This document shows positions 42,101-51,523 of a DNA stretch of 64,000 nucleotides, piece by piece. The position numbers and the translations under genes are program-made. This DNA is from CAIKMD01 sp035552195. Its GTDB lineage: Bacteria > Pseudomonadota > Alphaproteobacteria > ATCC43930 > CGMCC-115725. The stretch covers positions 1 to 64,000 of the forward strand of contig DASZLU010000006.1 of the NCBI GenBank assembly GCA_035552195.1, given 5' to 3'. The first letter of the stretch is position 1; every line of letters begins with the position of its first letter. The notes beneath the pieces are model-generated. The model did not search any database and was not told the DNA's origin. It worked only from the letters and a program-made list of their open reading frames with translations.

Positions 42101-43870
42101 ATGCCAGACGCCAATTCGCCAGCCCAAAATTCGCCCAGCCAGTGGACCGAAGCGCCTGCCGGCGACGTCGCCGACGCCGTTGTCGGTGCGATGACCGCAG
42201 GCGGCGTCGATCACTTATTCTTTACCTCGGGCAGCGAGATCGGCTTCTACCAGGAAGCGACATCCAAGGCGAAAGCGCAGGGCCGCAAGACCCTGAACCT
42301 CATCACGGTGCCGCTCGAGCATGTCAGCCTCAACGCAGCGCTCGGCTTTGCAGCGGTGAGCGGGCGCCCGGCTGCGACTGCCTGCCACGTCGATTGCGGC
42401 ACGCAGCATTACGGCGGCGCCGTCCACACTGCCTGGCGCTCGGGCCTCCCCGTGATCATGACCGCGGGCGCTCCGCCGACTGCCTATCCCGGCTCGATCC
42501 GCGGCGCCCGCAACGGCGCGCATCTCTGGTCGCAGCAGCAATGGGACCAGAACAGCATCGTTCGCCAGTATGTGAAGTGGGACAAACGGCTCGAGTTCCA
42601 GGATAACCCCGGCCTCATGATGAGCCGGGCAATCCAGGTCGCGACCAGCGAGCCGCAGGGCCCGGTCTATATGAGCTTTCCGCAAGAGATCGCGCTGCTG
42701 CCGCTCAACGGCACGCGCTATCCGACCGTGGCACAACTCGGTGTCGCGCGGCCCGCCGCGCCCGATGCCGAAGGCATCAAGGAAATTGTCGACCATCTTC
42801 TCAAGGCGAAGAACCCGATGGTGGTCGCGCTCGCTTCGGGCCGAAACGACAAGGCGGTCGCACCGCTGGTCGAGCTTTGCGAGCTAGCGGGCATGCCGGT
42901 GATCGCCAGCGGTCATGGCGGCTATCTCTGCATGCCGATGACCCATCCACTCTATCAGCGCAGCGGCATGCTGCTGAAAGAGGCGGATATGGTCATCACA
43001 TTTGAAGCCGAGGTGCCGTGGCTGCCCGGCATGAACGAGCCGTCCGGCAGCGCTTACATCGCGGCGATCGATCACGATCCGATCCGCGGCCGCATTCCGA
43101 ACTATGATTTCAGCGCCAATATCCGCATCACCGCGGATCCGCTGCTTGGCATTAAAGCGCTCATCGCCGAGCTCAAGAGCCGCATGGGGGACGCCGACAA
43201 AAAGAATGCCGCCGACCGCACCGAGCGCTGGTCGAAGCATTCGAAAGAGGCTTGGGCGAAGCTCGAGGCCGACGCGAAGTCGCGCGCAACCAAGAACCCG
43301 ATCGACCCGCTCTGGGTGAGCTATCAGCTCGGTCAGGTGCTCGACGACAATTGCATCGCATTCGACGAGACGCTTGCGACCCCCCGCCTCCGCGATTATC
43401 TTCACATCTCGAAGCCGCGCTCCTACTTCAAGCAGAACGGCTCGAGCGGCGGCTGGTCGCCAGGTGCGGCGCTGGGCGCGAAATTCGCGGCACCGGATCG
43501 CGATATCATCGCGGCCTGCGGCGACGGCTTCTATATGTTCGGAACGCCGGGCCCGGCGCTGTGGGCGGCGGCTCATTACAAGAAGCCGTTCATGGCGGTG
43601 GTTTACGTCAACCGCAGCTACAGCACCGGCACTCTTGCCGTCTCCGACAAGTATCCGGATTCCTTCGCGCAGAAGGCGGGCTACCCGGGGGGCTATTTCG
43701 ATCCGCCGATCGATTTCGCCAAGGAAGCCGAAGCTTGCGGCGCCTATGGCGAGAATGTCCGCGATCCGGCGGAAGTCGGTCCCGCGCTGAAGCGTGGCCT
43801 CGAGCAAATCCGCAACGGCAAGCCTGCCGTCATCGCGGTTTGGCTGCCGCGCTTGGGTCAGAAAGACTGA
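42101..43870 (+). CDS. Thiamine-diphosphate-dependent enzyme (acetolactate synthase/benzoylformate decarboxylase superfamily)
   Basis: 589 residues, ATG 42101 right after GGAGGGAGCA. Three-domain TPP enzyme: N-terminal PYR domain with the cofactor glutamate E73 in VPLEHVSLNAALGFA; central domain (about 220-370); C-terminal PP domain with the TPP-Mg motif starting CGDGFYMFGTPGPAL near residue 473 and ending VVYVNRSYSTG. It would decarboxylate a 2-oxo acid or ligate the resulting aldehyde. No small regulatory subunit gene is near, so not a classic IlvB. Followed by a GST gene. Confidence 0.85.
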   Translation: MPDANSPAQNSPSQWTEAPAGDVADAVVGAMTAGGVDHLFFTSGSEIGFYQEATSKAKAQGRKTLNLITVPLEHVSLNAALGFAAVSGRPAATACHVDCGTQHYGGAVHTAWRSGLPVIMTAGAPPTAYPGSIRGARNGAHLWSQQQWDQNSIVRQYVKWDKRLEFQDNPGLMMSRAIQVATSEPQGPVYMSFPQEIALLPLNGTRYPTVAQLGVARPAAPDAEGIKEIVDHLLKAKNPMVVALASGRNDKAVAPLVELCELAGMPVIASGHGGYLCMPMTHPLYQRSGMLLKEADMVITFEAEVPWLPGMNEPSGSAYIAAIDHDPIRGRIPNYDFSANIRITADPLLGIKALIAELKSRMGDADKKNAADRTERWSKHSKEAWAKLEADAKSRATKNPIDPLWVSYQLGQVLDDNCIAFDETLATPRLRDYLHISKPRSYFKQNGSSGGWSPGAALGAKFAAPDRDIIAACGDGFYMFGTPGPALWAAAHYKKPFMAVVYVNRSYSTGTLAVSDKYPDSFAQKAGYPGGYFDPPIDFAKEAEACGAYGENVRDPAEVGPALKRGLEQIRNGKPAVIAVWLPRLGQKD

Positions 43871-43953
43871 TCCCCGTCGCATAAACGTCATCGACGGCAT
43901 GGCAGCCTCATCGCTGCCGTGCCGTTTTCTTTTGATGATTGACGGAGAAACCG

Positions 43954-44586
43954 ATGGCCGACGAGATCGTCTTCTACACCAACCCGCAATCGCGCGGCCG
44001 AATGGTGCGCTGGATGCTCGAAGAGATTGGCCAGCCCTATCGCACCGAATTGCTCGACTACGCGACGACGATGAAAGCCCCGGCCTATCTCGCCATCAAT
44101 CCGATGGGCAAAGTCCCAGCGTTGCGCCACGGCGATGCGGTCGTCACCGAAGTCTCGGCGATCTGCACCTATCTCGCCGACGCCTTTCCCGAAGCGGGTC
44201 TCGCGCCGCCGCCAGGCAGCAAGCTGCGCGCACCCTATTACCGCTGGCTCTATTTCGCCGCCGGCCCGCTCGAAGCGGCCGGCACCAACAAGGCGATGGG
44301 CTTCGCCGTGCCGCCGGGACGCGAGCGCATGATGGGCTACGGCACCTTCGACCTGACGATAGACACGATCGAGAATGCCGTTTCACAGGCCGACTATCTC
44401 GTCGGCAACAAATTCAGCGCCGCCGATGTCTATGTCGGCTGCCAGATCGGCTTCGGCATGCAATTCGGCATGTACGAGAAGCGCCCAGGCTTCGAGAAAT
44501 ATTGGGCCCGCCTTACCGCCCGCCCGGGGTGGCAACGCGCCAGTAAGCTCGACGACGACGCGATGGCGGCGATGAAGAAGGACTGA
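43954..44586 (+). CDS. Glutathione S-transferase family protein
   Basis: 210 residues, ATG 43954 with GGAGAAACCG upstream. Thioredoxin-like N-terminal domain (EIVFYTNPQSRGRMVRWMLEE, then NPMGKVPAL and EVSAICTYLAD) and helical C-terminal domain (LVGNKFSAADVYVGCQIG). Probable catalytic Ser or Tyr near residues 8-13 (YTNPQS). Some GSTs of lignin-degrading alphaproteobacteria cleave beta-aryl ethers (LigE/LigF), but nothing here singles that out. Confidence 0.87.
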   Translation: MADEIVFYTNPQSRGRMVRWMLEEIGQPYRTELLDYATTMKAPAYLAINPMGKVPALRHGDAVVTEVSAICTYLADAFPEAGLAPPPGSKLRAPYYRWLYFAAGPLEAAGTNKAMGFAVPPGRERMMGYGTFDLTIDTIENAVSQADYLVGNKFSAADVYVGCQIGFGMQFGMYEKRPGFEKYWARLTARPGWQRASKLDDDAMAAMKKD

Positions 44587-44626
44587 GCGGCAACAGCGTC
44601 GTCACAGCTGCGACGAAGAGTGGTCG

Positions 44627-45541
44627 TTAGACGATCTTCGTCTCAAGATCGCCGATGCGCTCGATGGTGATCTTGATCTGATCGCCGCGCTTCAAGAACA
44701 CGCCTGTCTCAGCGCCCACGCCCGACGGCGTTCCCGTCAGGATGACATCGCCGGGATAGAGCGTGATGCGCGACGAGAGATGCGCGATCTGCTCGGCGGT
44801 GTTGAAGATCATCTTGGCGGTGTTCGAATCCTGCTTTAGCTGGCCATTGACCCAAAGCTTGATCGCGAGCTTCTGCGGATCGCCGATTTCTTCCGCGGGG
44901 ACGAGCCACGGACCCATCGGACAGGCGCCATCGAATACTTTCTGGCCGATCCAGTCGTATTTGAACGGCGATTGGACGGCGATATGTGGCCGCGCGGTCA
45001 TGTCCCGCGCCGAGAGATCGTTGCCGATCGTATAGAACGCAACGTAATCGAGCGCCTTTTCCAGCGGCACGTTCTGCGCCTTGGTGCCGATGACGGCACC
45101 GAGCTCGGCTTCCCAATCCAGCTTCTCGCTGATCATCTTCACGGGCTCGTTATTGGCGACGGCGCAACGCGAGACTTTGATGAAATGCCAGGGGTGGAGG
45201 CCGAGGGTGTGGGGATCGGGCTCGACCGGGATATTCTGGATCTTTGCCATGTTGGCCATGTGATCCGAGTAATTCGCGCCGGCGCAGTAGATCGTCGGTG
45301 GATAAAGGATCGGCGCTGTCAGCTTCACGTCGTTGAGGAGCTTGCCGCTGGTGTTGACGGCCTTTGTATAAAGCTCGTCGAGGACGCCTTGCGCCTTCGC
45401 CCAATCATCGAGCACGCCGAGAACAGTGGCGTAAGCCGGGTTGCCCGAGAGTTGTGCGAGGTCGTGAACCGTGTCGTCGACGAGATAGCCGGCGCGCGCG
45501 CCGGAATTGGTCTGGAACGTCAGCAGGCGATAGTCGGTCAT
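44627..45541 (-). CDS. Fumarylacetoacetate hydrolase (FAH) family protein
   Basis: 304 residues. Metal site DWEAELGAVIG (E-x-E) with YTIGNDLSARD downstream, and TGTPSGVG near 270. The family includes hydrolases of fumarylpyruvate, 2-oxo-hept-3-ene-dioate isomerase/decarboxylases and similar ring-cleavage products. Its start overlaps the HyuB stop by 4 bases, so it is coupled to the hydantoinase-type genes and is the last gene of the large minus-strand block. Confidence 0.87.
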   Translation of the reverse strand: MTDYRLLTFQTNSGARAGYLVDDTVHDLAQLSGNPAYATVLGVLDDWAKAQGVLDELYTKAVNTSGKLLNDVKLTAPILYPPTIYCAGANYSDHMANMAKIQNIPVEPDPHTLGLHPWHFIKVSRCAVANNEPVKMISEKLDWEAELGAVIGTKAQNVPLEKALDYVAFYTIGNDLSARDMTARPHIAVQSPFKYDWIGQKVFDGACPMGPWLVPAEEIGDPQKLAIKLWVNGQLKQDSNTAKMIFNTAEQIAHLSSRITLYPGDVILTGTPSGVGAETGVFLKRGDQIKITIERIGDLETKIV

Positions 45542-47292
45542 GGTGTCTTCCTCTCTTCTTTCGGGCCGCGAAGCTTCGCGGTCGCGGCGTGATCGATCTT
45601 GCCAGTCGTTGAATCGACGACGACGCCGTAATCCGCTGCCGCGGCTTCGGCGCTGATATAGCCTTCAGCGACGTCATCGGCGACACGCTCGGCGGAACGC
45701 AGCTTCGGGTCGCCGAAGCCGCCGCCGCCGCCGGAGCGGATCATGAAGCCGTCGCCTTTCTTGAGATGCTGTCCCGCCAGCTTGGCATTGGAGGGACTGT
45801 CCTCCCAACCGCCATCGATGCGCAGCGACATCGAATTGCCGTCGCCGGCGAGCCCGTCATAGAGGCCCCAGGGCCGACAGAATTTGCGCTCGATCTTGGA
45901 ATTGAGCTGCATCGCGCAAAGTGCCGTCACGGCGTAATCGGCGCCAAGGCCGCCGCGCGTCTTCCCGGCCCCACCGCTGTCGCGTCGCAATTCGTAGCGC
46001 TCGATCAGCAGCGGATACTTCGCCTCGACCTGCTCCGACGGCGTGTTGTGCGTGTCGCCGTCATTGATACAGACGGTCACCGAGACGCCATCCTCCAACT
46101 TCTTGGCACCCCAGCCGCCGCCGACGGGGCCGAGATGTGTGACGAAGAAATTCCCCTGCGGCGTGATGCCGTTGACTGTCGCGATGACGAGATCGGCGTG
46201 ATGGCCCGCGATGGTGCGCTCCGGGATCGCCGGCGCCAACGCCTTGAAGACGGTGTCGATCACGGTTTGCGGAAACGACATCCAATTCTGCAGCGGCGCC
46301 GGCCGCACCGCGCTGATCACCTTGCCGGGCGGGCAAATGACATCGAGCGAGCGGAAGCTGCCTTCGTTGAGGGGATAGAAGGTTGGCGTCGTCAGGCATT
46401 TATAGGCGACCTGCGCGCAGGCGACGCCGGTCGCTGGACCCGAATTGAAATGGCCCTGGACTTGATTGCTCATATCCGACAGATCAATCGTCATGCGATC
46501 GCCTTTGACGATCACCTTGACACGCAACGCCACGTGCTTGCCGACATTGAGCCCGTCATCGTCCATGAAGCTTTCCGCTTCATAGGTTCCGTCCGGAATC
46601 GAGAGGGTGTTGGCGCGCGCTTCGGCCTCGGTCTGGTCCATGATCGCAGCGACCGACAACGCGACGTCTTCGACGCCATAACGCTCGACCAACTCGGTGA
46701 AGCGGCGCTCGCCGGTCGTCAGCGCCGTCACCTGCGCCCGCAAATCGCCCATCGCAAAATCCGGCAGGCGGCAATTGATACGGATGATGTCGACGATGTC
46801 CTGACTGACGACGCCCGCGCGCCGATATTTCAGCATCGGTATCTGTAGGCCCTCGCTGTAGATATCGGTGGTCACCGAGCCCCGCACACCGCCGATATCG
46901 AGCCAATGCGCCATACAGCAGCCGAACGCGACCAGCTTGCCGTCATGAAAATACGGCATGGTGAGGGTGACATGGTTCAGATGGCTGCCGGTGATGTAGC
47001 CATCATTGGTGATGAGGATGTCGCCGGGATGGATGTTCTCTTTGCCGAATTGCTTGAGCTTCGCCTTCACCGTCTCGGCCATGCCGCGAATGAACATCGG
47101 CAGGCCCAGGCCGATCGAGATCGTATCGCCTTCGGCGGTAAAGAGGCCGACCGTAAAATCGAGCGCTTCGTAGACGATGAGATTGTAGGCCGTGCGCATG
47201 AGATTGGTCTTCATCTCTTCCGTCACGGCGATGAGGCCGTTGCGGATGATTTCGACCGTGACCGGATCGACCGGCTTCTTCGCGGTGCTCAC
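45538..47292 (-). CDS. hyuB: Hydantoinase B/oxoprolinase family subunit
   Basis: 584 residues, full length for HyuB. VTVEIIRNGLIAVTEEMKTNLMRTAYN, DILITNDGYITGSHLNHV and GGGGGFGDP near the C-terminus are characteristic. It works with HyuA in ATP-dependent opening of cyclic amides or in ATP-dependent carboxylation (acetone or acetophenone carboxylase type). Four-base overlaps with both HyuA and FAH genes. Confidence 0.9.
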   Translation of the reverse strand: MSTAKKPVDPVTVEIIRNGLIAVTEEMKTNLMRTAYNLIVYEALDFTVGLFTAEGDTISIGLGLPMFIRGMAETVKAKLKQFGKENIHPGDILITNDGYITGSHLNHVTLTMPYFHDGKLVAFGCCMAHWLDIGGVRGSVTTDIYSEGLQIPMLKYRRAGVVSQDIVDIIRINCRLPDFAMGDLRAQVTALTTGERRFTELVERYGVEDVALSVAAIMDQTEAEARANTLSIPDGTYEAESFMDDDGLNVGKHVALRVKVIVKGDRMTIDLSDMSNQVQGHFNSGPATGVACAQVAYKCLTTPTFYPLNEGSFRSLDVICPPGKVISAVRPAPLQNWMSFPQTVIDTVFKALAPAIPERTIAGHHADLVIATVNGITPQGNFFVTHLGPVGGGWGAKKLEDGVSVTVCINDGDTHNTPSEQVEAKYPLLIERYELRRDSGGAGKTRGGLGADYAVTALCAMQLNSKIERKFCRPWGLYDGLAGDGNSMSLRIDGGWEDSPSNAKLAGQHLKKGDGFMIRSGGGGGFGDPKLRSAERVADDVAEGYISAEAAAADYGVVVDSTTGKIDHAATAKLRGPKEERKTP

Positions 47293-49367
47293 AACCGCCC
47301 TCCCACAGTAATATCGATATTCCCCATGCCATCGACGATCGCGCTGTCGCCCGGCCCGATCACCGTGGTCGAGGCGTATTCCTCGATCAACGCCGGACCA
47401 GTGATGCGATTGCCCGCCAGCAGACCATCGCGCGCGTAGATCGGCGTGTCGATGAAGCCCGAACCGCGGAAATAGATCGGCTTGCGGCGCGACAATGCGT
47501 CTTTCGGCGGCGTCGTTTCACCTTGCGGCAACTCGATCTTCGGCGGCTTCGGCACCTCGCCCAACACGGTCACGCGCAGGCTGACCATCTCGGCTTGTTC
47601 CTTCGGGGCACAGGTGCCGTAGCGCTGCTCATGCACCGCATCGAAAGCCTGCTTGATCGCATTGCGATCCTGGTTTTCGAACAGTGCTGGATCGAGTTCG
47701 ACGGTCACAGCATGCTCTTGTCCGACATAGCGCATATCGGCGTAGCGTTGGATGACGACGCGCTTCGACCGCACCGCGGATTCCTCGACCGCGCGGCGGC
47801 CGATCGCTTCCATCTCGGCATAAAGGCCTTCGATCGCCGCGAACGGCGCGGTGGAAAGGCGCTGGAAGCACGAGCGCACATAGTCGCGGCGCAGGTCGCT
47901 GAACAGCATACCGTAGGCCGAGAAATGGCCGGGCGAGAACGGAATCAAGACGCGGCGAATGCCGATCTCGCGCGCGATCGCCGAAGCGTGGAGCGGCCCG
48001 GCGCCGCCATAGGTGATCATCGTGAACTTGCCGGCATCGAGACCGCGCTCGGTTGTGACGCCCTTCACCGCGTATGACATCGCCGTCGCGGCGATGCGCA
48101 GAATACCTTCCGCTGCTTCCATGACGTCAAGACCGAGCGGCTCGGCAATGCGCGTACGCACCGAGCGCTCCGCCGCAGCATGATCGAGCTTCATGGTGCC
48201 GCCGAGAAAATGCTCGGGATCGAGCCGGCCGAGCAGCAGATTGGCGTCGGTCACCGTCGGCTCGGTGCCGCCGCGGCCATAGCAGGCGGGGCCCGGCATC
48301 GAGCCGGCGCTTTGCGGTCCGACGCGCAACGCGTTTCCTTCGGCGAGGCGCGCGATGCTGCCGCCACCGGTGCCGACCTCGAAAATATCCATCATCGGGA
48401 TCTGGATCGGCAACGCGCGCTCGTAGCCGCCGATCAGCGCGGCGCCGGTGGTCAGGGGCTTGCCGTCGCTGATGACGCCGGCTTTTGCCGTCGTGCCGCC
48501 CATGTCGAATGCGATGGCGTCGGGCAGACCGAGCTGGTGACAGATCGCCTGGGCGCCGATGACCCCGGCGGCCGGACCCGATTCCAGCATGCGCACGCAT
48601 TCGCGCCGTGCCTCTTCGATCGGAAACAGGCCGCCGGTGGATTGGACGATGTAGAACTCACCGCCGAATTTGTCGGTGCGCAATTGCTGGTCGAGCTCGC
48701 CGAGATAACGATCGACGCGCGGCCCGATATAGGCATTGGCCGCGACGGTCGAGGCACGCTCGAACTCGCGATATTCCTGCGACAATTGGTGCGAGGACGA
48801 GACGAAGACACGAGGGATTTCCTCGCGTACCAGCGCCTCGACGCGCTGCTCGTGCGCCGGATTGCGATAGGAATGCAGCAGCAGGATCGCAACGGATGCG
48901 ACGCCGCGGGCTTTGAGCTGGCGCGCTACGGCGCGGACTTTCTCTTCGTCCAGTGCAATATGGACCGAACCGTCGGCCAGCATGCGTTCCGACACTTCGT
49001 AGCGCCAGGAACGCTTTACCAGCGGCTCGTGCTTGCCGAAGAAGAGGTTGTACGCATCGGGCCGATTGATGCGGCCGATCTCGTAGATATCGCGAAAGCC
49101 TTGCGTGATCAGAAGGGCAGTCTGCGCGCCCGTCCGCTCGAGCAACGTGTTGATGCCGATCGTCGTGCCGTGGAGGAAGAGATAGGCCTCAGAAACATCG
49201 GTCTTCGCGCCGTTCAACGCATCGCGAATCCCTTCGACCAGAGCCTCATGCGTCGAGAGCGCTTTGCCGAAGGTCAGCTTGGCGCCGGACTCATCGAACG
49301 CGGCCAGATCGGTGAACGTGCCGCCGATATCGACAGCGATGCGCAGTCGATGTTTCAGATCGCTCAT
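47289..49367 (-). CDS. hyuA: Hydantoinase A/oxoprolinase family subunit
   Basis: 692 residues. Actin/hexokinase-fold phosphate loop DIGGTFTD at 13-20, HGTTIGINTLLER, then the second ATP motif FDMGGTTAKAG, and YGGAGPLHA. A C-terminal extension of ~170 residues matches the usual HyuA length. Together with HyuB it forms an ATP-hydrolysing amidohydrolase or carboxylase. In this aromatic context, carboxylation of a ketone (acetophenone carboxylase-like) is one option, though that enzyme has further subunits not seen here. Confidence 0.9.
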   Translation of the reverse strand: MSDLKHRLRIAVDIGGTFTDLAAFDESGAKLTFGKALSTHEALVEGIRDALNGAKTDVSEAYLFLHGTTIGINTLLERTGAQTALLITQGFRDIYEIGRINRPDAYNLFFGKHEPLVKRSWRYEVSERMLADGSVHIALDEEKVRAVARQLKARGVASVAILLLHSYRNPAHEQRVEALVREEIPRVFVSSSHQLSQEYREFERASTVAANAYIGPRVDRYLGELDQQLRTDKFGGEFYIVQSTGGLFPIEEARRECVRMLESGPAAGVIGAQAICHQLGLPDAIAFDMGGTTAKAGVISDGKPLTTGAALIGGYERALPIQIPMMDIFEVGTGGGSIARLAEGNALRVGPQSAGSMPGPACYGRGGTEPTVTDANLLLGRLDPEHFLGGTMKLDHAAAERSVRTRIAEPLGLDVMEAAEGILRIAATAMSYAVKGVTTERGLDAGKFTMITYGGAGPLHASAIAREIGIRRVLIPFSPGHFSAYGMLFSDLRRDYVRSCFQRLSTAPFAAIEGLYAEMEAIGRRAVEESAVRSKRVVIQRYADMRYVGQEHAVTVELDPALFENQDRNAIKQAFDAVHEQRYGTCAPKEQAEMVSLRVTVLGEVPKPPKIELPQGETTPPKDALSRRKPIYFRGSGFIDTPIYARDGLLAGNRITGPALIEEYASTTVIGPGDSAIVDGMGNIDITVGGRL

Positions 49368-49403
49368 AACCTGATGTTGCCCCCAACAGCGCCAAGGCGT
49401 TTT

Positions 49404-51518
49404 TTAGTGCGCATGCATCAAAGCGTCGAGCGCGAGGACACCCGCGCCGCGCGGCCGGACGATCAGCGGATTGATCTCGATCTCGTCGAGTTCCGGACGC
49501 GCCAGCATCATTGCGCCAAGCTTGGCCGCGGTTTCCGCCAGCGCCGCGACATCGAGCGGCGGCGCGCCGCGGACACCGGCCAGCACCTTCGCGCCTTTGA
49601 GCTGCGCGATCTCCTCGACGATGGCGTCGGGCGACAATCCGGCAGGGAAAAGCCGCACATCTTCCAGCGCCTCGGTCCAGATGCCGCCGAGCCCAACCAT
49701 CACGATCGGCCCCCAGTCGCGATCGCGCCGCGCACCGAGGATCATCTCGAAACCCGGCGACGCCATGCGCTCGACCAGCACACCCTCGATTTTCGCCTGA
49801 GGGCAGGACGCGGCGACACGCGTTTCCATCTGCTCCCACGCGGTGTCGAGCGCGTCGGGGGTGAGGATGCCGAGCATGACGCCGCCGACATCGCTCTTAT
49901 GCGGAATGTCGGGCGATTGGATTTTCAGCGCGACGGGATAGCCGAGACGCGAAGCGATAGCACGCGCCTGTATGATGTTCGGCGCCAACGCGCCTTGCGG
50001 CACCGCGATGCCGGCGGCGCGCAGGAATTCCTTGGCGCGGTGCTCGGGGATGGACCCGTGGCCGGGCAGCGGCGGCGCGGAAGCAGTCGGCGTGACTGCG
50101 CTCTCCAGCCGCTCGAGCCGACGCCCATAATGATAGAGATGCGCCATGGCCCGCATCGCGCGATCGGGCGAGCGGAAGAAGGGAATGCGGCTATCGGCAA
50201 TGAGCCGGTCGAATTCCGTTGTCAAAGGCACCGCATCGCCCATGATCACGAAGGCGATTGGTCGCGTCTGTTCGAGCACCAGCGGCACGAGCGAATTGGC
50301 TTTCGCCATCTGCAGCGCCGGCGTCCCGGGCACCATCGCCATGATGGCGCAGCCGATATTGTCGTCGGCCAGCATGATGCGCGCGGTCCTGCCATAGATA
50401 TCGCCCTGCCCCATGCCGGCGGTCGCAAGGTCGAGCGGATTATCGACCGGCACATAGGTCGGGAGAATTGGCCGCAGCGCGGCTTCGGTTTCGGCGCTGA
50501 GCTTCGGCACGTCGAGGCCAGTGCCTTTGCAGAAATCGAGCGCGATGCCGCGCACGGCGCCGGAATTGCTGACGATGGCCGCGCCCTTGGTTGCGCCTTT
50601 GGGCCAGCGCGCCAGCAAGGTCGCGGTATCGATCAGCTCGTCCATGGTCTCGACCTGCACCACGCCGACATGACGCAGCACGGTCTGCATCACCGCGTAA
50701 TCGCCGGCTAGTGCGCCCGTATGCGAGCGCGCGGATTCCCGCGCCCGCTCGGTGCTGCCGGGATGCATCAACAGCACAGGCTTGCCGAGCTGCCGCGCCT
50801 TCGCCACGAGATCGAGGAAATGCGCCGGCTTGCGGATCTGCTCAAGGAACAGGACGAAGATCTGCGTCTGCGGATCATCCAACACCGCCTCGAGGAAATC
50901 CTCGGCGCTGGTGACGGCCTCGTTGCCGGTCGAGATCGTGTAATTGACGGCGACGCCTTTAGCGCCGAGGGCCGAGGCGATATTGCCCATCATCGCGCCG
51001 CTTTGCGCGATCACCGCCGCGCCTTGCGCGCCGGCGGCGATGATCTCGGTCTCGACCGCGCCGAACGACACAGAGACGCGATCGACGAAATTCGAGAACC
51101 CCATGCAATTGGGGCCTTCGAGCGCGATCCCCGCTTCGCGCGCCAGCGCCGCGATCTTCTCCTGCTTGGCGCGGCCTTCATCACCGGTCTCGGCGAAGCC
51201 CGCGGAGAACAGCGCGATGCCCCCGATGCCGCGCTCGACACAGCCAGCGATCGCATCGGCAACCGCCGCTTCCGGGACGATCAGCACCGCGGCATCGATT
51301 CCTTGCGGCAGATCGGCAATGGTGGGTACGCAGTGCCGTCCGTTGATCTCGGCGACGCGGCGCGTGACGAGGTGGACGTCACCAGAGAAGCCGACCGCTT
51401 CGAGATTGGCGAGAACGCGGAAGCCTGGCGCTCCCGGCTCGGCCGAGGCGCCGACTATCGCGATCGAGCGCGGCCGCAAGAGCCGGTCGATGGCCTTCCG
51501 CGAGGATGTCTCACTCAT
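49404..51518 (-). CDS. ADP-forming acyl-CoA synthetase (FerA-like), copy 2
   Basis: 704 residues from ATG 51518, 5 bases after the MetE-like stop. CoA-binding domain (RPRSIAIVGASAEPGAPGF), SHTGALAGDYAVMQ with the phospho-histidine, ATP-grasp domain (GYPVALKIQSPDIPHKSDVGG, WGPIVMVGLGGIWTEAL, EIEINPLIVRP). Same family and length as copy 1 at 38166. It lies in one unit with the third HCHL homologue and two acyl-CoA dehydrogenases, fitting activation of an arylpropanoid or related acid. Confidence 0.86.
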   Translation of the reverse strand: MSETSSRKAIDRLLRPRSIAIVGASAEPGAPGFRVLANLEAVGFSGDVHLVTRRVAEINGRHCVPTIADLPQGIDAAVLIVPEAAVADAIAGCVERGIGGIALFSAGFAETGDEGRAKQEKIAALAREAGIALEGPNCMGFSNFVDRVSVSFGAVETEIIAAGAQGAAVIAQSGAMMGNIASALGAKGVAVNYTISTGNEAVTSAEDFLEAVLDDPQTQIFVLFLEQIRKPAHFLDLVAKARQLGKPVLLMHPGSTERARESARSHTGALAGDYAVMQTVLRHVGVVQVETMDELIDTATLLARWPKGATKGAAIVSNSGAVRGIALDFCKGTGLDVPKLSAETEAALRPILPTYVPVDNPLDLATAGMGQGDIYGRTARIMLADDNIGCAIMAMVPGTPALQMAKANSLVPLVLEQTRPIAFVIMGDAVPLTTEFDRLIADSRIPFFRSPDRAMRAMAHLYHYGRRLERLESAVTPTASAPPLPGHGSIPEHRAKEFLRAAGIAVPQGALAPNIIQARAIASRLGYPVALKIQSPDIPHKSDVGGVMLGILTPDALDTAWEQMETRVAASCPQAKIEGVLVERMASPGFEMILGARRDRDWGPIVMVGLGGIWTEALEDVRLFPAGLSPDAIVEEIAQLKGAKVLAGVRGAPPLDVAALAETAAKLGAMMLARPELDEIEINPLIVRPRGAGVLALDALMHAH

Positions 51519-51523
51519 CGAGA

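Noticed and set aside
43954..44586. Naming the GST a beta-etherase (LigE/LigF)
   Set aside because: Tempting in an aromatic catabolic setting, but only general GST motifs are visible and no LigD/LigL-type partner is adjacent.
48180..50711. Very long plus-strand open frame (843 codons) opposite hyuA and the acyl-CoA synthetase
   Set aside because: It spans two real minus-strand genes, has Arg/Asp/His-rich composition without any family motif and no ribosome site. GC-rich codon bias leaves the antisense frame open.
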